A model generated the notes under the pieces. It was given only the letters and a program-made list of their open reading frames with translations, was not told where the DNA came from and ran no database searches. A stretch of DNA of 37,313 bases, taken from Burkholderiales bacterium (GTDB lineage: Bacteria; Pseudomonadota; Gammaproteobacteria; Burkholderiales; Casimicrobiaceae). The translations under genes were made by a program, and so were the position numbers. The DNA is taken from assembly GCA_025935675.1 (NCBI GenBank), contig JAICUU010000008.1:1-37313 (forward strand). Reading direction: 5' to 3'. Below, piece by piece: positions 19,880-30,268 of the stretch; positions within the stretch are counted from its first letter, which is position 1, and each line of letters opens with the position of its first letter.

Positions 19880-20821
19880 TCAGCCATTCGCGCGCTCTTG
19901 CAGCGCCCGCTGCAACGCCATGAAATCGTCCGGTGGCTCGGCTTGCCAGCGCATCTGCGCGCCGGTCACCGGATGATCGAGCGCGAGCCGCCACGCGTGC
20001 AGCGCCTGGCGCCGCATCGCCGGCAGGCCGGGAACGTCGCGCGCGCGGCCGTATGCGGCATCGCCGACGATCGGATGGCGGATCGCGGCGAGGTGGACGC
20101 GGATCTGGTGCGTGCGGCCGGTCTCCAGCGTGCACTTGACGAGCGTCGCGATCGCGTAGCGCTCGCGTGGCGCGACATGCGTGCGCGCCGCGCGGCCGCC
20201 CTCGACGACGGCCATCGTCGTGCGCGCCACCGGATGGCGGCCGATCGGCGCATCGACGGTGACCGCGCGCTCGATGTCGCCCCATGCGATCGCGAGGTAG
20301 TCGCGATGCACGTCGCGCGCGGCGAGCGCGCGCGCCAGCGCGGTCTGCGACTCCGGCGTGCGCGCGACGACGAGGAGGCCGCTCGTGTCCTTGTCGAGGC
20401 GGTGCACGATGCCGGCGCGCGCGATGCCGGCGAGCGACGGCGCGTGGTGCAGCAGCGCGTTCTGCAGCGTGCCGCCGCGGTTGCCCGCGCCCGGGTGGAC
20501 GACGAGACCGGCCGGCTTGTCGACGACGATGATCGCGTCGTCCTCGTACACGATCGCGAGCGCGATCGCCTCGCCGGCGTGCGTCGTGTCGGGCTCGACG
20601 GGCGGCGCGGCGATGCGCAGCCGCTCGCCGCCGGCGAGGCGATGACGCGGCGCGCGCACGGCGCCGTCGACGGTGACGTCGCCGGCGGCGATCCAGCCCT
20701 GGATGCGGTTGCGCGAATGCTGCGGCAGCAGGCGTGCGAGTGCCAGGTCGAGCCGCAGGCCCGCCATTTCCGGCGGCACGACGACGTCGTCGGCGGAGGC
20801 CTCCGCCGCGGGTTCGCGCAT
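19880..20821 (-). CDS. rluD: 23S rRNA pseudouridine synthase, RluD family
   Basis: S4-like RLDLALARLLPQHSRNRIQGWIAAGDVTVDG; GIVHRLDKDTSGLLVVART; LVKCTLETGRTHQIRVHLAAIRHPIVGDAAYG. Confidence 0.95.
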   Translation of the reverse strand: MREPAAEASADDVVVPPEMAGLRLDLALARLLPQHSRNRIQGWIAAGDVTVDGAVRAPRHRLAGGERLRIAAPPVEPDTTHAGEAIALAIVYEDDAIIVVDKPAGLVVHPGAGNRGGTLQNALLHHAPSLAGIARAGIVHRLDKDTSGLLVVARTPESQTALARALAARDVHRDYLAIAWGDIERAVTVDAPIGRHPVARTTMAVVEGGRAARTHVAPRERYAIATLVKCTLETGRTHQIRVHLAAIRHPIVGDAAYGRARDVPGLPAMRRQALHAWRLALDHPVTGAQMRWQAEPPDDFMALQRALQERANG

Positions 20822-20832
20822 GGGCGGCGGCG

Positions 20833-20838
20833 TATAAT
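20833..20838 (+). promoter_or_regulatory. Consensus -10 hexamer (TATAAT) upstream of bamD
   Basis: Exact TATAAT in the rluD/bamD divergent intergenic region; no convincing -35. Confidence 0.5.
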
Positions 20839-20863
20839 TCGCGGCTGTCACGTTGTCCGATCG

Positions 20864-21685
20864 ATGCCGCCGATGACCGCTGCGCTGTTCCTCAATCGTC
20901 TTCGCGGATTCGCGATCGTCGCGCTGTGCGCGCTGCTCGCGGGCGGATGCAGCCTGCTGCCGGACATGGGCAAGGACGAGACGACCGGCTGGTCGGCCGA
21001 GCGCCTGTACAAGGAGGCGCACGAGGCGCTCACCGACGGCAATTTTACACGCGCTGCAAGCCTCTTCGACAAGATCGAGGGCCGCTTCCCGTACGGGCGT
21101 TTCGCGCAGCAGGCGATCCTCGAGGGCGCGTACGCGAACTACCGGTTGGGCGAGGCCGAGACGGCGACCGCCGCGTGCGACCGCTTCATCCGCACGTATC
21201 CGAACCATCCCAACGTCGACTACGCGCTCTACCTCAAGGGCCTCGTCTACTTCCGCGAGGACCAGGGGATCCTGGGCTACGTCTACGAGCTCGATCCGGC
21301 GGAGCGCGACCCGAAGGCGATGCGCGACTCGTACGCGGCGTTCAAGGAGCTCGTCGCGCGGTTTCCGGACAGCAAGTACAGCGAGGACGCGCGCTACCGG
21401 CTGCGCTTCCTCGCCAATGCGATGGCACGGCACGAGGTGCTCGTGGCGCGCTACTACTACAACCGCGGCGCCTACGTCGCCGCCGCCAACCGCGCACAGG
21501 CTTCGCTGCTCGTCTATCCGAAGCAGCCGGCCAACGAGGAAGCGCTCGACGTGATGATCAAGGCCTACGACAAGATGGGCCTCACGCAGCTTCGCGACGA
21601 CAGCCGTCGCATCCTCGAGGCGACGTACCCGCAGAGCCGCTTCCTCGTCGCCGCGGCGCCGAAGCCGTGGTGGAAGCTCTGGTAA
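20864..21685 (+). CDS. bamD: Outer membrane protein assembly factor BamD (ComL)
   Basis: Lipobox LLAGGCSLL; WSAERLYKEAHEALTDGNFTRAASLFDKIEGRFPYGRFAQQAILEGAYANYRLGE...YNRGAYVAAANRAQ. Alternative start at 20873. Confidence 0.95.
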   Translation: MPPMTAALFLNRLRGFAIVALCALLAGGCSLLPDMGKDETTGWSAERLYKEAHEALTDGNFTRAASLFDKIEGRFPYGRFAQQAILEGAYANYRLGEAETATAACDRFIRTYPNHPNVDYALYLKGLVYFREDQGILGYVYELDPAERDPKAMRDSYAAFKELVARFPDSKYSEDARYRLRFLANAMARHEVLVARYYYNRGAYVAAANRAQASLLVYPKQPANEEALDVMIKAYDKMGLTQLRDDSRRILEATYPQSRFLVAAAPKPWWKLW

Positions 21686-21689
21686 CCGG

Positions 21690-23678
21690 CTAGTCGCCGG
21701 CGGCGAAGAACGCCGCGACGTCGGCAAGCTCGCGCGTGCGCCGCATCGGCGGCAGGCTCCGCCACAACGTCTTGCCGTAGGATTTCTCGACGAGCCGCGG
21801 ATCGCCGATCACCAGCACGCCGCGATCGGTCTCGGTGCGGATCAGCCGGCCCGCGCCCTGCTTCAGGCTGATCGCCGCCTGCGGCAATTGCCAGTCGCGG
21901 AACGCGTTGCCGCCATCCTCCTCGAGCTTCTGCAATCGCGCGGCGAGCAGCGGATCGTCGGGGGGCGCGAACGGCAATTTGTCGATGACGACGACCGACA
22001 GCGCGTCGCCGGCGACGTCGACGCCTTCCCAGAAGCTCGCCGAGCCGAGCAGCACCGCGTTGCCGAGCCGGCGGAAGCGCTCGAGGAGCTCGGTCTTCGA
22101 GCCGTCGCCCTGCACGAGCACCGGGAAGTCGAGGCCTTCGCGCGCGAACGCCTCGGCGATGCGCTCGCGCGCACGGTTGAGCGCGCGTAGCGTCGTGAAC
22201 AGCAGGAACGCGCGCCCGCCGCTCGCGCGGAGCACCGGCAGCATCGCGTCGACCAATGCATCGGTGTGCCCGGGCGCGCCGGGCGCCGGCAGGTCGCGCG
22301 GCAGGTAGAGCAGCGCCTGTCGCGCGTAGTCGAACGGGCTCGGCCACGTGCCGGTCTTTGCATCGTCGAGGCCGAGCGTCGTCGTGTAGAGGCGAAAGTC
22401 GCCGGCGACCGCGAGCGTCGCCGAGGTGAAGATCCATGCGCGCGCCGACGACTCGACCTGGCGGCGGAACACGCGCGCGACCGACAGCGGCGACGCGTGC
22501 AGCAGGAACGCGTACGGCGTCAGGTCCACCCAGCGCACGAACGCCTCGCCTGCCTCGTCGCTCGCGTGCCGCCAGCGCGCGAGCCGCGCGGCGAGGTCGT
22601 CGGCGCGCGCGGCGAGCGTGGCGAGATCCTCGCTGCGGTCGGCGACGACGGCGAGGCTCGCCGCCGCGCGATCGGCGGCGGCGCACAGCGCGTCGAGCGC
22701 GTCGACGACGTCGCGCTGCGCGAGCGCCGCCTCGCGCGGCATCTTGCCGGTGCCCTCGCCGAGCGCGAGCCGCAGCCGCTTCGCCGCCGGCTGAAGCTCG
22801 CCCGGCGCGTCGCCGAGCTCGGGCATGTCGCGCGCGGCGCCGCGCAGCGCCGCCTCGGCGTCGCGCGCGAGATCGGCGACCTGTCCCGACGTCGCCTGCT
22901 CGCCGAAGAACAGCGTCGCGGTGTCGGGAAGCTGGTGCGCCTCGTCGAGGATCACCGTGTCGCAGGCGGGCAGGAGCTCGGAGACGCCCTCGTCGCGCAG
23001 CATCACGTCGGCGAAGAACAGGTGGTGGTTGACGACGACGACGTCGGCGTCGAGCGCCTCCTTGCGCGCCTTCATCACGAAGCACTCGCGGAAGAACGCG
23101 CAGTTCGAGCCGAGGCAGTTCTCGCGCGTCGACGTGACGAGAGGCCAGATCGACGCGTTCTCGGGCACGTCGGCGAGGCCCGCGCGGTCGCCGCGCTCCG
23201 ACGCGTGCGCGAACGCGACGATTTTCGGGAGATGGCGGGCGTCCTCGCGCGACGGCAGCCGGCCCTCGCGCGACGTGCGCTCGAGATGGTGCAGGCAGAT
23301 GTAGTTGGCGCGGCCCTTCAGAAGCGCCAGCGTGAGCGGCACGGCGAGCGCATCGCGCACCATCGGCAGGTCGCGCTCGAAGAGCTGGTCCTGCAGCGTC
23401 TTCGTGCCGGTCGAGATGATGACCTTGCCGCCTTCGAGCAGCGCGGGCACGAGGTAGGCGAACGTCTTGCCGGTGCCCGTGCCGGCCTCCGCGACGAGGC
23501 GCCCGGCGCTGCGGATCGTGCGCAGCACCGCGTCGGCCATCGCCACCTGCGACGCGCGGCGCCGAAAGCCGGGCATCGCTTGCGCCAATGCGCCGCCCTC
23601 GTCGAAAATCGCCGCGAGCGTGCTGTCGGCGACGTCGTCCGTGACGGGCGCGTCGCTGTCGATCGTCGTGGAGGTCAG
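21690..23678 (-). CDS. DinG/YoaA-type ATP-dependent helicase; start codon uncertain
   Basis: LVAEAGTGTGKTFAYLVPAL, NCLGSNCAFFRECFVMKARKEALDADVVVVNHHLFFAD, VILDEAHQLPD, GSASFWEGVDVAG, IRTETDRGVLVIGDPR. Expected N-terminus near ALTSTTIDSD; coordinate assumes a CTG start overlapping the upstream TGA. Confidence 0.92.
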   Translation of the reverse strand: MTSTTIDSDAPVTDDVADSTLAAIFDEGGALAQAMPGFRRRASQVAMADAVLRTIRSAGRLVAEAGTGTGKTFAYLVPALLEGGKVIISTGTKTLQDQLFERDLPMVRDALAVPLTLALLKGRANYICLHHLERTSREGRLPSREDARHLPKIVAFAHASERGDRAGLADVPENASIWPLVTSTRENCLGSNCAFFRECFVMKARKEALDADVVVVNHHLFFADVMLRDEGVSELLPACDTVILDEAHQLPDTATLFFGEQATSGQVADLARDAEAALRGAARDMPELGDAPGELQPAAKRLRLALGEGTGKMPREAALAQRDVVDALDALCAAADRAAASLAVVADRSEDLATLAARADDLAARLARWRHASDEAGEAFVRWVDLTPYAFLLHASPLSVARVFRRQVESSARAWIFTSATLAVAGDFRLYTTTLGLDDAKTGTWPSPFDYARQALLYLPRDLPAPGAPGHTDALVDAMLPVLRASGGRAFLLFTTLRALNRARERIAEAFAREGLDFPVLVQGDGSKTELLERFRRLGNAVLLGSASFWEGVDVAGDALSVVVIDKLPFAPPDDPLLAARLQKLEEDGGNAFRDWQLPQAAISLKQGAGRLIRTETDRGVLVIGDPRLVEKSYGKTLWRSLPPMRRTRELADVAAFFAAGD

Positions 23679-24262
23679 TGCGTCGCCTTCTTGGTGGCCG
23701 CCTTCGCCGCGGGCTTGTGCGACTGCGCCGCGGTCTTCTTCTTGTCCTTCGCCGCGTCGGCGAGCTGCAGCGACGTCTGGATGTCGACGATCGTCGCGGC
23801 GAACTTCTCGTAAGGCTCCATCGTGCGCGCCTTGTAGACGGTGTCGCTCTCGCCCTTTCGCCAGCCGAGGTCGGCCATCGCCTGCAGCCATTCGGCGTTG
23901 AGCGCGCGCAGGCCGTCGACCGCCTTCGCCGAGCGCGTCGCCGACTTGAGCGCCGCCTGGTAGGGGCGCGTCATGTTGAGCTTCTGCTTGGCGAGGCACG
24001 AGTCGCTCTTCGCGCCGTTGGTGCCATCGGTCGATTTCTCGTAGCCGAACTCGAGGATCTCGATGCTCTTCACGTGCTTGCACATCGTGTAGAGGTGGCC
24101 GACCGCGTCGAAGTAGCAGTCGAGCGGCGGCTTGCCGTCGGCATCCGGGCAAATGTAGTTGTATTGAGGCCCCGGATTGCCGCCGATGGTCTCGGCGTGC
24201 GAGCCGGCGGCGGCGATGGCAACGGTGGCCGCGCAGGCGGCAACGAGGTACGGAATGCGCAA
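23675..24262 (-). CDS. Secreted hypothetical protein with Lys/Ala-rich C-terminus
   Basis: Signal peptide MRIPYLVAACAATVAIAAAGSHA, then ETIGGNPGPQYNYICPDADGKPPLDCYFDAVGHLYTMCKHVKSIEILEFGYEKSTDG; tail SHKPAAKAATKKATH. Confidence 0.75.
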   Translation of the reverse strand: MRIPYLVAACAATVAIAAAGSHAETIGGNPGPQYNYICPDADGKPPLDCYFDAVGHLYTMCKHVKSIEILEFGYEKSTDGTNGAKSDSCLAKQKLNMTRPYQAALKSATRSAKAVDGLRALNAEWLQAMADLGWRKGESDTVYKARTMEPYEKFAATIVDIQTSLQLADAAKDKKKTAAQSHKPAAKAATKKATH

Positions 24263-24401
24263 GGGACGGGTTCCTTCGGGCGATGCCGAATGCTACCCGG
24301 CCCGCGCGGCTGCGGGAAAGCTCGACCGATGGATGACGTGCCGCGACCGACGATTGCCGTCGCGCGCAGCGCCGCGAGCGGCCCCGCGTACGCGGATCGC
24401 G

Positions 24402-25142
24402 CTAGATCGTGACGCCGCCCGAGACTTCGATGACCGCGCCGTTGATGTAGGACGCCTCGTCCGACGCGAGCCACGCGTAGGTGTTGGCGATTTCCTCGGG
24501 ACGGCCGAGGCGACCCATCGGCACCTTGTCGCGGATCAGGTTCAGCACCTTTTCCGGCATCGACGCGAGGATCGGCGTCTCGATGAAGCCAGGGCAGATC
24601 GCGTTGGCGCGAATGCCCTTGCCGCCGAGCTCGCGCGCCCAGGTCTTGACCATGCCGATCACGCCGAACTTGGTCGCCGCGTAGTTGGTCTGGCCGAAGT
24701 TGCCGTACAGGCCGACGATCGACGACGCGTTGAGGATGCAGCCCGAGTTCTGCGCGAGCATGATGTCGACGACCGCCTTCGTGCAGTTGTAGACACCTTT
24801 CAGGTTGACGTCGATGACGCGCTCGAACTGCTCGTCGGTCATCTTGGCCAGGCGCGCGTCCTGGACGATGCCGGCGTTGTTGACCAGCGTGTCGATGCGG
24901 CCCCACGCCGCCATCACCGCCTCGACCATCCGCGCGATGCTCCCCTTGTCGGTGACGTCGACCTCGAAGGCCAGCGCTTCGCCCCCGGCCGCGCGAATCG
25001 CGTCGGCGGTCTCCTGCGCGGGGGCGAGGTTGATGTCGCAGACGGCGACGCGCGAGCCTTCGTGCGCGAACTTGACCGAGGTCGCGCGGCCGATGCCCTG
25101 GCCGCCGCCGGTGATGATGGAAACCTTGTCCTGCAGTCGCAT
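24402..25142 (-). CDS. FabG-like 3-oxoacyl-ACP reductase / SDR
   Basis: MRLQDKVSIITGGGQGIGRATSVKFAHEGSRVAVCDIN...LVNNAGI...YAATKFGVIGMVKTWARELGGKGIRANAICPGFIETP; SDR catalytic pattern. Confidence 0.93.
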   Translation of the reverse strand: MRLQDKVSIITGGGQGIGRATSVKFAHEGSRVAVCDINLAPAQETADAIRAAGGEALAFEVDVTDKGSIARMVEAVMAAWGRIDTLVNNAGIVQDARLAKMTDEQFERVIDVNLKGVYNCTKAVVDIMLAQNSGCILNASSIVGLYGNFGQTNYAATKFGVIGMVKTWARELGGKGIRANAICPGFIETPILASMPEKVLNLIRDKVPMGRLGRPEEIANTYAWLASDEASYINGAVIEVSGGVTI

Positions 25143-25403
25143 GAGGCGAATCTCCGGGCGGGCCGGCCTGTCCATCGGGGGAACGGACCGCCAAATCCCC
25201 GCGCACTCTAGCCCGAAATATTGCGATGCACAAGCCGCGCCAGGACGAGGTCAAAATGCCAAGTCGGGCGGTTGAATCCTAAATATTTCAATTGTTTCAA
25301 AGATTTATATACGTGAGGTCGATGCGGGTCGGCGGCCTCTGGACGATGTACATTGCGCGGATGTTGCGCCCGCGAGACGCGCTTGCGCTCGCCGTGGGCA
25401 GGG

Positions 25404-27143
25404 TTAACCCGTCGCGGGCAGCCAGTGGTCGACAATGATAGTGAGCGCTTCCTCTCCCGAAAAGCGATCGACCTGAAGGGTGTAGACGGCGCGAATGCGC
25501 GCGGGCACCGGCTCGGCACGGCCGAACAGCATCGCGTCGACCGCGACTCCGCCGCAGCGCACCCGCAACTTCAGGTGGCCGCTGCCGACGACCCGCTGCT
25601 CGAGCACGTCGAGCTCGGCCTCGAAGCTCGGCGCCGGGAAACCCTGGCCCCAGACGCCGCGCTCGATCGCCTCGGCGAGGGGGAGCGAAAGCTCGCCGTC
25701 GGCGAGCGCGCCGTCCGTCAGCACGGTGCGGGTGAGCGCGGACGGCGCGATCGCCGCGCGCGCCACCGTCTCGAACGCCGCAACGAAGCGCGGGAGCGCA
25801 TCGCGCCCGATCGTCAGGCCCGCCGCCATCGCGTGGCCGCCGAAGCGGCGAATGACGCCGGGCGCGTCGCTCGTGACGCGCTCCAGCGCGTCGCGCAGGT
25901 GGAAGCCGTCGATCGACCGTCCCGAGCCCTTGAGGTCGTCCGCATCGCCGGGCGCGAACACGATCGCCGGTCGATGGAAGCGCTCCTTCAGGCGCGAGGC
26001 GACGATGCCGACGACGCCCTGGTGCCAGGCATCGTCGGCGAGGCAGATCGAGTGGCGAGCGTCGAGCGTCGCCTCGTCGACGCGCGCGAGCGCGGCGAGC
26101 GCGTCGTCGCGCATCGACGCCTCGATCGCGCGGCGCTCGTCGTTGAGCGCGGCAAGGCGCGCCGCGATCCGGCGCGACTCGGCGTCGTCGTCGGAGGCGA
26201 GGAGGCGAATGCCGAGCGTCATGTCGTCGAGGCGGCCGGCGGCATTGATCCGCGGCCCGACGACGAACGCGAGGTCGCGCGCGCTGGCGCGCGACGCGTC
26301 GCGCCGCGCGACGGCGAACAGCGCGGCGATCCCGGACTGGCAGCGGCCGGCGCGGATCCGCGCGAGGCCCTGCGCGCACAGCGCGCGGTTGACGGCGTCG
26401 AGCGGCACCACGTCGGCGATCGTGCCGAGCGCGACGAGGTCGAGGAGCGCCGCGAGGTTCGGCAGGCTGCCGCCGCCGTGTTCTTCGCGGCCGCCGCGTG
26501 CGCGCAGCTCGGCGCGCGTCGCGAGCAGCACGTAGAACATCACGCCGACGCCGGCCAGGTTGCGCGACGGGAACGGGCACCCGCGCTGGTTGGGATTGAC
26601 GATGATCGCCGGTGCCGGCAGCACCGGGCCGGGCAGGTGATGGTCGGTGACGATCACGTCGATGCCGCGCGCCGCCGCTGCGCGCACCCCGTCGACGCTG
26701 GCGATGCCGTTGTCGACGGTGACGATGATGCGCGGCGCGCGCGCCGCCGCCTCGGCGACGATCCCGGGCGTGAGGCCGTAACCGTGCACGAACCGGTTCG
26801 GCACGACGAAGTCCACGATGGCGCCCATCGCTTTCAGCGCACGCAGCCCCAGCGCGCAGGCGGTCGCGCCATCGGCGTCGTAGTCGGCGACGATGACGAT
26901 GCGCTCGCCGCGCGCGATCGCGTCGGCGAGTCGCGCGCCGGCGGCCCCGGCGTTCATGAGGCGCGACGGCGGCGGCAGCATGGCGAGGCGCGTGTCGAGG
27001 TCTTCCGGCGCGTTGACGCCGCGCGCGGCGTAGATCCTCGCCAGCACGGGATCGATGCCGGCACGCGCGAGCGCCGCGGCGGCGGCACCCGGCGCGCGCG
27101 CGACCGTGTGCGGCGCGCGTGTCTGCTCGCGCGCGTCAGCCAT
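25404..27143 (-). CDS. recJ: Single-stranded-DNA-specific exonuclease RecJ
   Basis: ERIVIVADYDADGATACALGLRAL, PNRFVHGYGLTPGIV, VTDHHLPGP, VGPRINAAGRLDDM, RFGGHAMAAGLTI. Confidence 0.95.
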   Translation of the reverse strand: MADAREQTRAPHTVARAPGAAAAALARAGIDPVLARIYAARGVNAPEDLDTRLAMLPPPSRLMNAGAAGARLADAIARGERIVIVADYDADGATACALGLRALKAMGAIVDFVVPNRFVHGYGLTPGIVAEAAARAPRIIVTVDNGIASVDGVRAAAARGIDVIVTDHHLPGPVLPAPAIIVNPNQRGCPFPSRNLAGVGVMFYVLLATRAELRARGGREEHGGGSLPNLAALLDLVALGTIADVVPLDAVNRALCAQGLARIRAGRCQSGIAALFAVARRDASRASARDLAFVVGPRINAAGRLDDMTLGIRLLASDDDAESRRIAARLAALNDERRAIEASMRDDALAALARVDEATLDARHSICLADDAWHQGVVGIVASRLKERFHRPAIVFAPGDADDLKGSGRSIDGFHLRDALERVTSDAPGVIRRFGGHAMAAGLTIGRDALPRFVAAFETVARAAIAPSALTRTVLTDGALADGELSLPLAEAIERGVWGQGFPAPSFEAELDVLEQRVVGSGHLKLRVRCGGVAVDAMLFGRAEPVPARIRAVYTLQVDRFSGEEALTIIVDHWLPATG

Positions 27144-28155
27144 CGATCGCCAAGCGCGCGGCGCGCCAGCGCGCGGCGATGCGCCGCCAGCCGCGCGGAC
27201 GCGACGCCGTATAGACGTGCGCATCGCGTCCATCGGCGATGAGCGTGAGGCGGCTCGCGCGACCGTCGAGCAGCGCATCGACGGCGGGCGCGAGCCACTG
27301 CGCGTCGATCGACGTGAATGTCGATGCGACGACCTCGGGCAGCGCGACGACGAGGTGCGGCGCGCCGGCGGCGGCGATCGCCGTGGCGAGCGATGCATCA
27401 CTCGCGCCGACGTCGCGCGTCGATCCCTGCGTCGCGAGTGCGAGCCCGCGCGCCAGGTCGCCGGCGGCGCCAGCCGCGGTCAGCGCGTCGACATCGAGCG
27501 GTGCGTGCGCCGAGGCCGACGCCGCGGTGTTCCACAGCCACAGGCCGTTGCAAGGCGCGAGCCCGCGCGCTTCGCGCGCGTCGTTCTCCGGTGCGGCAAA
27601 GAGGAGCATCTGGATCTCGTTGGCAACGCGTGCGAAGCGACGCGCGTCGTCGCCATCGACGCGCAGCGCGCCAAGCGTTCGCCCGACCGCCGCGCCGGTC
27701 GGCGGTGCCGCGAGTCGCGCCGGCGTCGCGAGCCGCAGGTACCAGCGCGCCGGATGCGCCGCGACGAAGGCGAGGCCATCGCTTGCGAAATGCGCCGACA
27801 GCCGCGCGGCGAGCGACGACGACTCATCGCTCGACAGGTCGTCGACGCGCGACGCGACGAGCACGTCGTCGATGCCGGCGACGAGCGTCACCGGATCGGC
27901 GACGAGCCAGTCGCGCGCCGCGGGATCGAGGCCGGCGCCGTGCGCCATCAGCGTGGCGGCCGGCGTCGCGATGCCGACCGCATCGACCAGCGCATGCTCG
28001 AGCCCGGCGTCGTCGCGGTGGTGCTGCGCGAGGGCGGCAAGGCGCGCGAGCCCGCGCGAGCCCGCGAGCACGTCGGCGGGGAGCGCGGCGAGGCCCGGCG
28101 CGGCGACGACGAGATGTGTCGCACGCGACGCGCGGCGATTCGTGGCGGCGTCCAT
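27136..28155 (-). CDS. Phosphoglycerate-mutase-like / RpfE-like protein upstream of recJ
   Basis: THLVVAAPGLAAL...DPVTLVAGIDDVLV...FARVANEIQMLLFAAPENDAREARGLAPCNGLWLWNTA; ATG overlap with recJ. Confidence 0.65.
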   Translation of the reverse strand: MDAATNRRASRATHLVVAAPGLAALPADVLAGSRGLARLAALAQHHRDDAGLEHALVDAVGIATPAATLMAHGAGLDPAARDWLVADPVTLVAGIDDVLVASRVDDLSSDESSSLAARLSAHFASDGLAFVAAHPARWYLRLATPARLAAPPTGAAVGRTLGALRVDGDDARRFARVANEIQMLLFAAPENDAREARGLAPCNGLWLWNTAASASAHAPLDVDALTAAGAAGDLARGLALATQGSTRDVGASDASLATAIAAAGAPHLVVALPEVVASTFTSIDAQWLAPAVDALLDGRASRLTLIADGRDAHVYTASRPRGWRRIAARWRAARLAIDG

Positions 28156-28264
28156 CGTCCGCGCACACTAGCATGCGATAATCGCCGCGCCGCATCGACC
28201 ATCGCCTGTCGCGTGACGCCTCCTTCCGCCCGACGCTTCGCCGCGCGCCGCGACTGACGACGCG

Positions 28265-29512
28265 ATGGCTGCCTACGAGCTCGGCGTCGGCCTGCGCTAC
28301 GTGCGCACGCGCAAAGGCGCCTCGCGCAACACCTTCATCTCGTTCATCTCGCTGTCGTCGATGGCGGGCATCGCGCTCGGCGTCGCCGCGCTGATCGTCG
28401 TGCTGTCGGTGATGAACGGCTTCCAGGAGGAGTTGCGCAACCGCATCCTGTCGGTGGCCTCGCACGTCGAGATCCGCGGCGTGCCTGACCTGCGCGACTG
28501 GCAGGAAGTGGCGGCCGTCGCCAAGAAGGATCCGCGCGTCGTCGCCGCGGCGCCGTACGTTTCCGGGCAGGCGATGCTGACCGCGGGCGAGTCGAACCGC
28601 GGCGTCATCGTGCGCGGCATCGATCCCGCGATGGAGGCGGGCGTCGCCGAGATCGGCGAGCACATGAAGCAGGGCCGCCTCGAGAACCTGAAGCCGGGCG
28701 GCTTCGGCATCGTGCTGGGCTCCGAGGTCGCGCGCGCGCTCGGCGTCGGCTTGGGCGACACGGTCGTGGCGATCACGCCGCAGGGCACGGTGACGCCGGC
28801 CGGCACGCTGCCGCGCGTCAAGTCGTTCAAGGTGGTCGGCATCTTCGAGATCGGCATGTACGAGTTCGACAGCGGGCTCGCGCTGATCGACCTCGACGAC
28901 GCGCAAAAGCTCTACCGGGTGGACGGCGTCAGCGGCGTGCGGCTCAAGCTCACCGACATGTTCCTCGCGCCCGCGGTCGCGCGCTCGCTGCTGTCGACGC
29001 TGCCCACCGACGCCGAGGTGCGCGACTGGACGATGTCGCATGCCAACTTCTTCCGCGCCGTGCAGATGGAAAAGCGCGTGATGTTCATCATCCTCACGCT
29101 GATCGTCGCGGTGGCCGCGTTCAACATCGTCTCGGCGCAGATCATGCTCGTCACCGACAAGCAGGCCGACATCGCAATTTTGCGCACGCTCGGCGCGACG
29201 CCAGCGTCGATCATGACGATCTTCGTGATCCAGGGCGCGCTGATCGGCTTCATCGGCACGCTGATCGGCGTCGTCGGCGGCGTCGTGCTCGCGCTCAACG
29301 TCGGCACCGTCGTGCCGGCGATCGAGCGCTTCCTCGGCGTCACGTTCCTCGACAAGTCGGTCTACTACATCAGCGAGCTGCCGTCGCAGCTGCAGCGCGG
29401 CGACGTCGTCACGATCGCGGCGATCGCGCTGATTCTTGCGTTGATCGCAACGATCTACCCGAGCTTCAAGGCGGCGCGCGTCAACCCTGCCGAGGCGTTG
29501 CGCTATGAATGA
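28265..29512 (+). CDS. Lipoprotein-releasing system permease (LolC/LolE/LolF family)
   Basis: [67 protein letters not shown]...[30 protein letters not shown]. Confidence 0.95.
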   Translation: MAAYELGVGLRYVRTRKGASRNTFISFISLSSMAGIALGVAALIVVLSVMNGFQEELRNRILSVASHVEIRGVPDLRDWQEVAAVAKKDPRVVAAAPYVSGQAMLTAGESNRGVIVRGIDPAMEAGVAEIGEHMKQGRLENLKPGGFGIVLGSEVARALGVGLGDTVVAITPQGTVTPAGTLPRVKSFKVVGIFEIGMYEFDSGLALIDLDDAQKLYRVDGVSGVRLKLTDMFLAPAVARSLLSTLPTDAEVRDWTMSHANFFRAVQMEKRVMFIILTLIVAVAAFNIVSAQIMLVTDKQADIAILRTLGATPASIMTIFVIQGALIGFIGTLIGVVGGVVLALNVGTVVPAIERFLGVTFLDKSVYYISELPSQLQRGDVVTIAAIALILALIATIYPSFKAARVNPAEALRYE

Positions 29513-30191
29513 CGCGGCGCCGGTGATCGCGTGCCGCGCGCTCGCCAAGACCTATACGAGCGGGCCGCAGGACGTCGAGGTGCTGCAGGGCGTCGACCTC
29601 GCGATCGCCCGCGGCGAGCGCGTCGCGATCGTCGGCGCGTCGGGCTCGGGCAAGAGCACGCTGTTGCACCTCCTCGGCGGGCTCGACGCGCCGACGGCGG
29701 GCGAGGTGGACGTCGACGGCGCGCCGTTCTCCACACTTTCCGACACCGAGCGCGGCCGGGTACGCAATCGCGCGCTCGGCTTCATCTACCAGTTCCACCA
29801 CCTGCTGCCGGAGTTCAGCGCCGTCGAGAACGTCGCGATGCCGCTGACGATCCGCCGCGAGGCGAAGGCCGCCTCGCAAGCGCGCGCCGCCGAGCTCCTG
29901 TCGCGCGTCGGGCTCGCGAGCCGGCTCAAGCATCGGCCCGGCGAGCTCTCGGGCGGCGAGCGCCAGCGCGTCGCGCTGGCGCGCGCGCTCGTCACCGCGC
30001 CGCGCTGCGTGCTGGCCGACGAGCCGACCGGCAACCTCGACCGCCGCACCGCGCACCAGGTGTTCGACCTGATGCTCGAGCTCAACGCGTCGGCCGGCAC
30101 GAGCCTCGTCATCGTCACCCACGATCCCGACCTCGCCGCGCGCGCGGGCCGCACGCTGCACTTGGTCGACGGCAAACTGCGCGACGCCTAG
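29505..30191 (+). CDS. lolD: Lipoprotein-releasing system ATP-binding protein LolD
   Basis: [23 protein letters not shown], Walker [43 protein letters not shown], signature [15 protein letters not shown]; overlaps the permease gene. Confidence 0.96.
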   Translation: MNDAAPVIACRALAKTYTSGPQDVEVLQGVDLAIARGERVAIVGASGSGKSTLLHLLGGLDAPTAGEVDVDGAPFSTLSDTERGRVRNRALGFIYQFHHLLPEFSAVENVAMPLTIRREAKAASQARAAELLSRVGLASRLKHRPGELSGGERQRVALARALVTAPRCVLADEPTGNLDRRTAHQVFDLMLELNASAGTSLVIVTHDPDLAARAGRTLHLVDGKLRDA

Positions 30192-30268
30192 CTGTAATCC
30201 TTCAAGACGTTGTTGCGGTATTGGATGCGTCGCGTGCATGGGTCGGCACGACGGCGACGCACCCGCTC

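Noticed and set aside
24402-25142. Second phaB
   Set aside because: SDR of similar type, but sequence (MRLQDKVSIITGGGQGIGRA...VSGGVTI) reads as generic FabG-like and lies away from the PHA island; kept as an SDR without a pha symbol.
25208-25519. 103-aa minus-strand ORF across the recJ-fabG gap
   Set aside because: Overlaps the recJ 3' end in another frame, no ribosome-site support and no recognisable domain.
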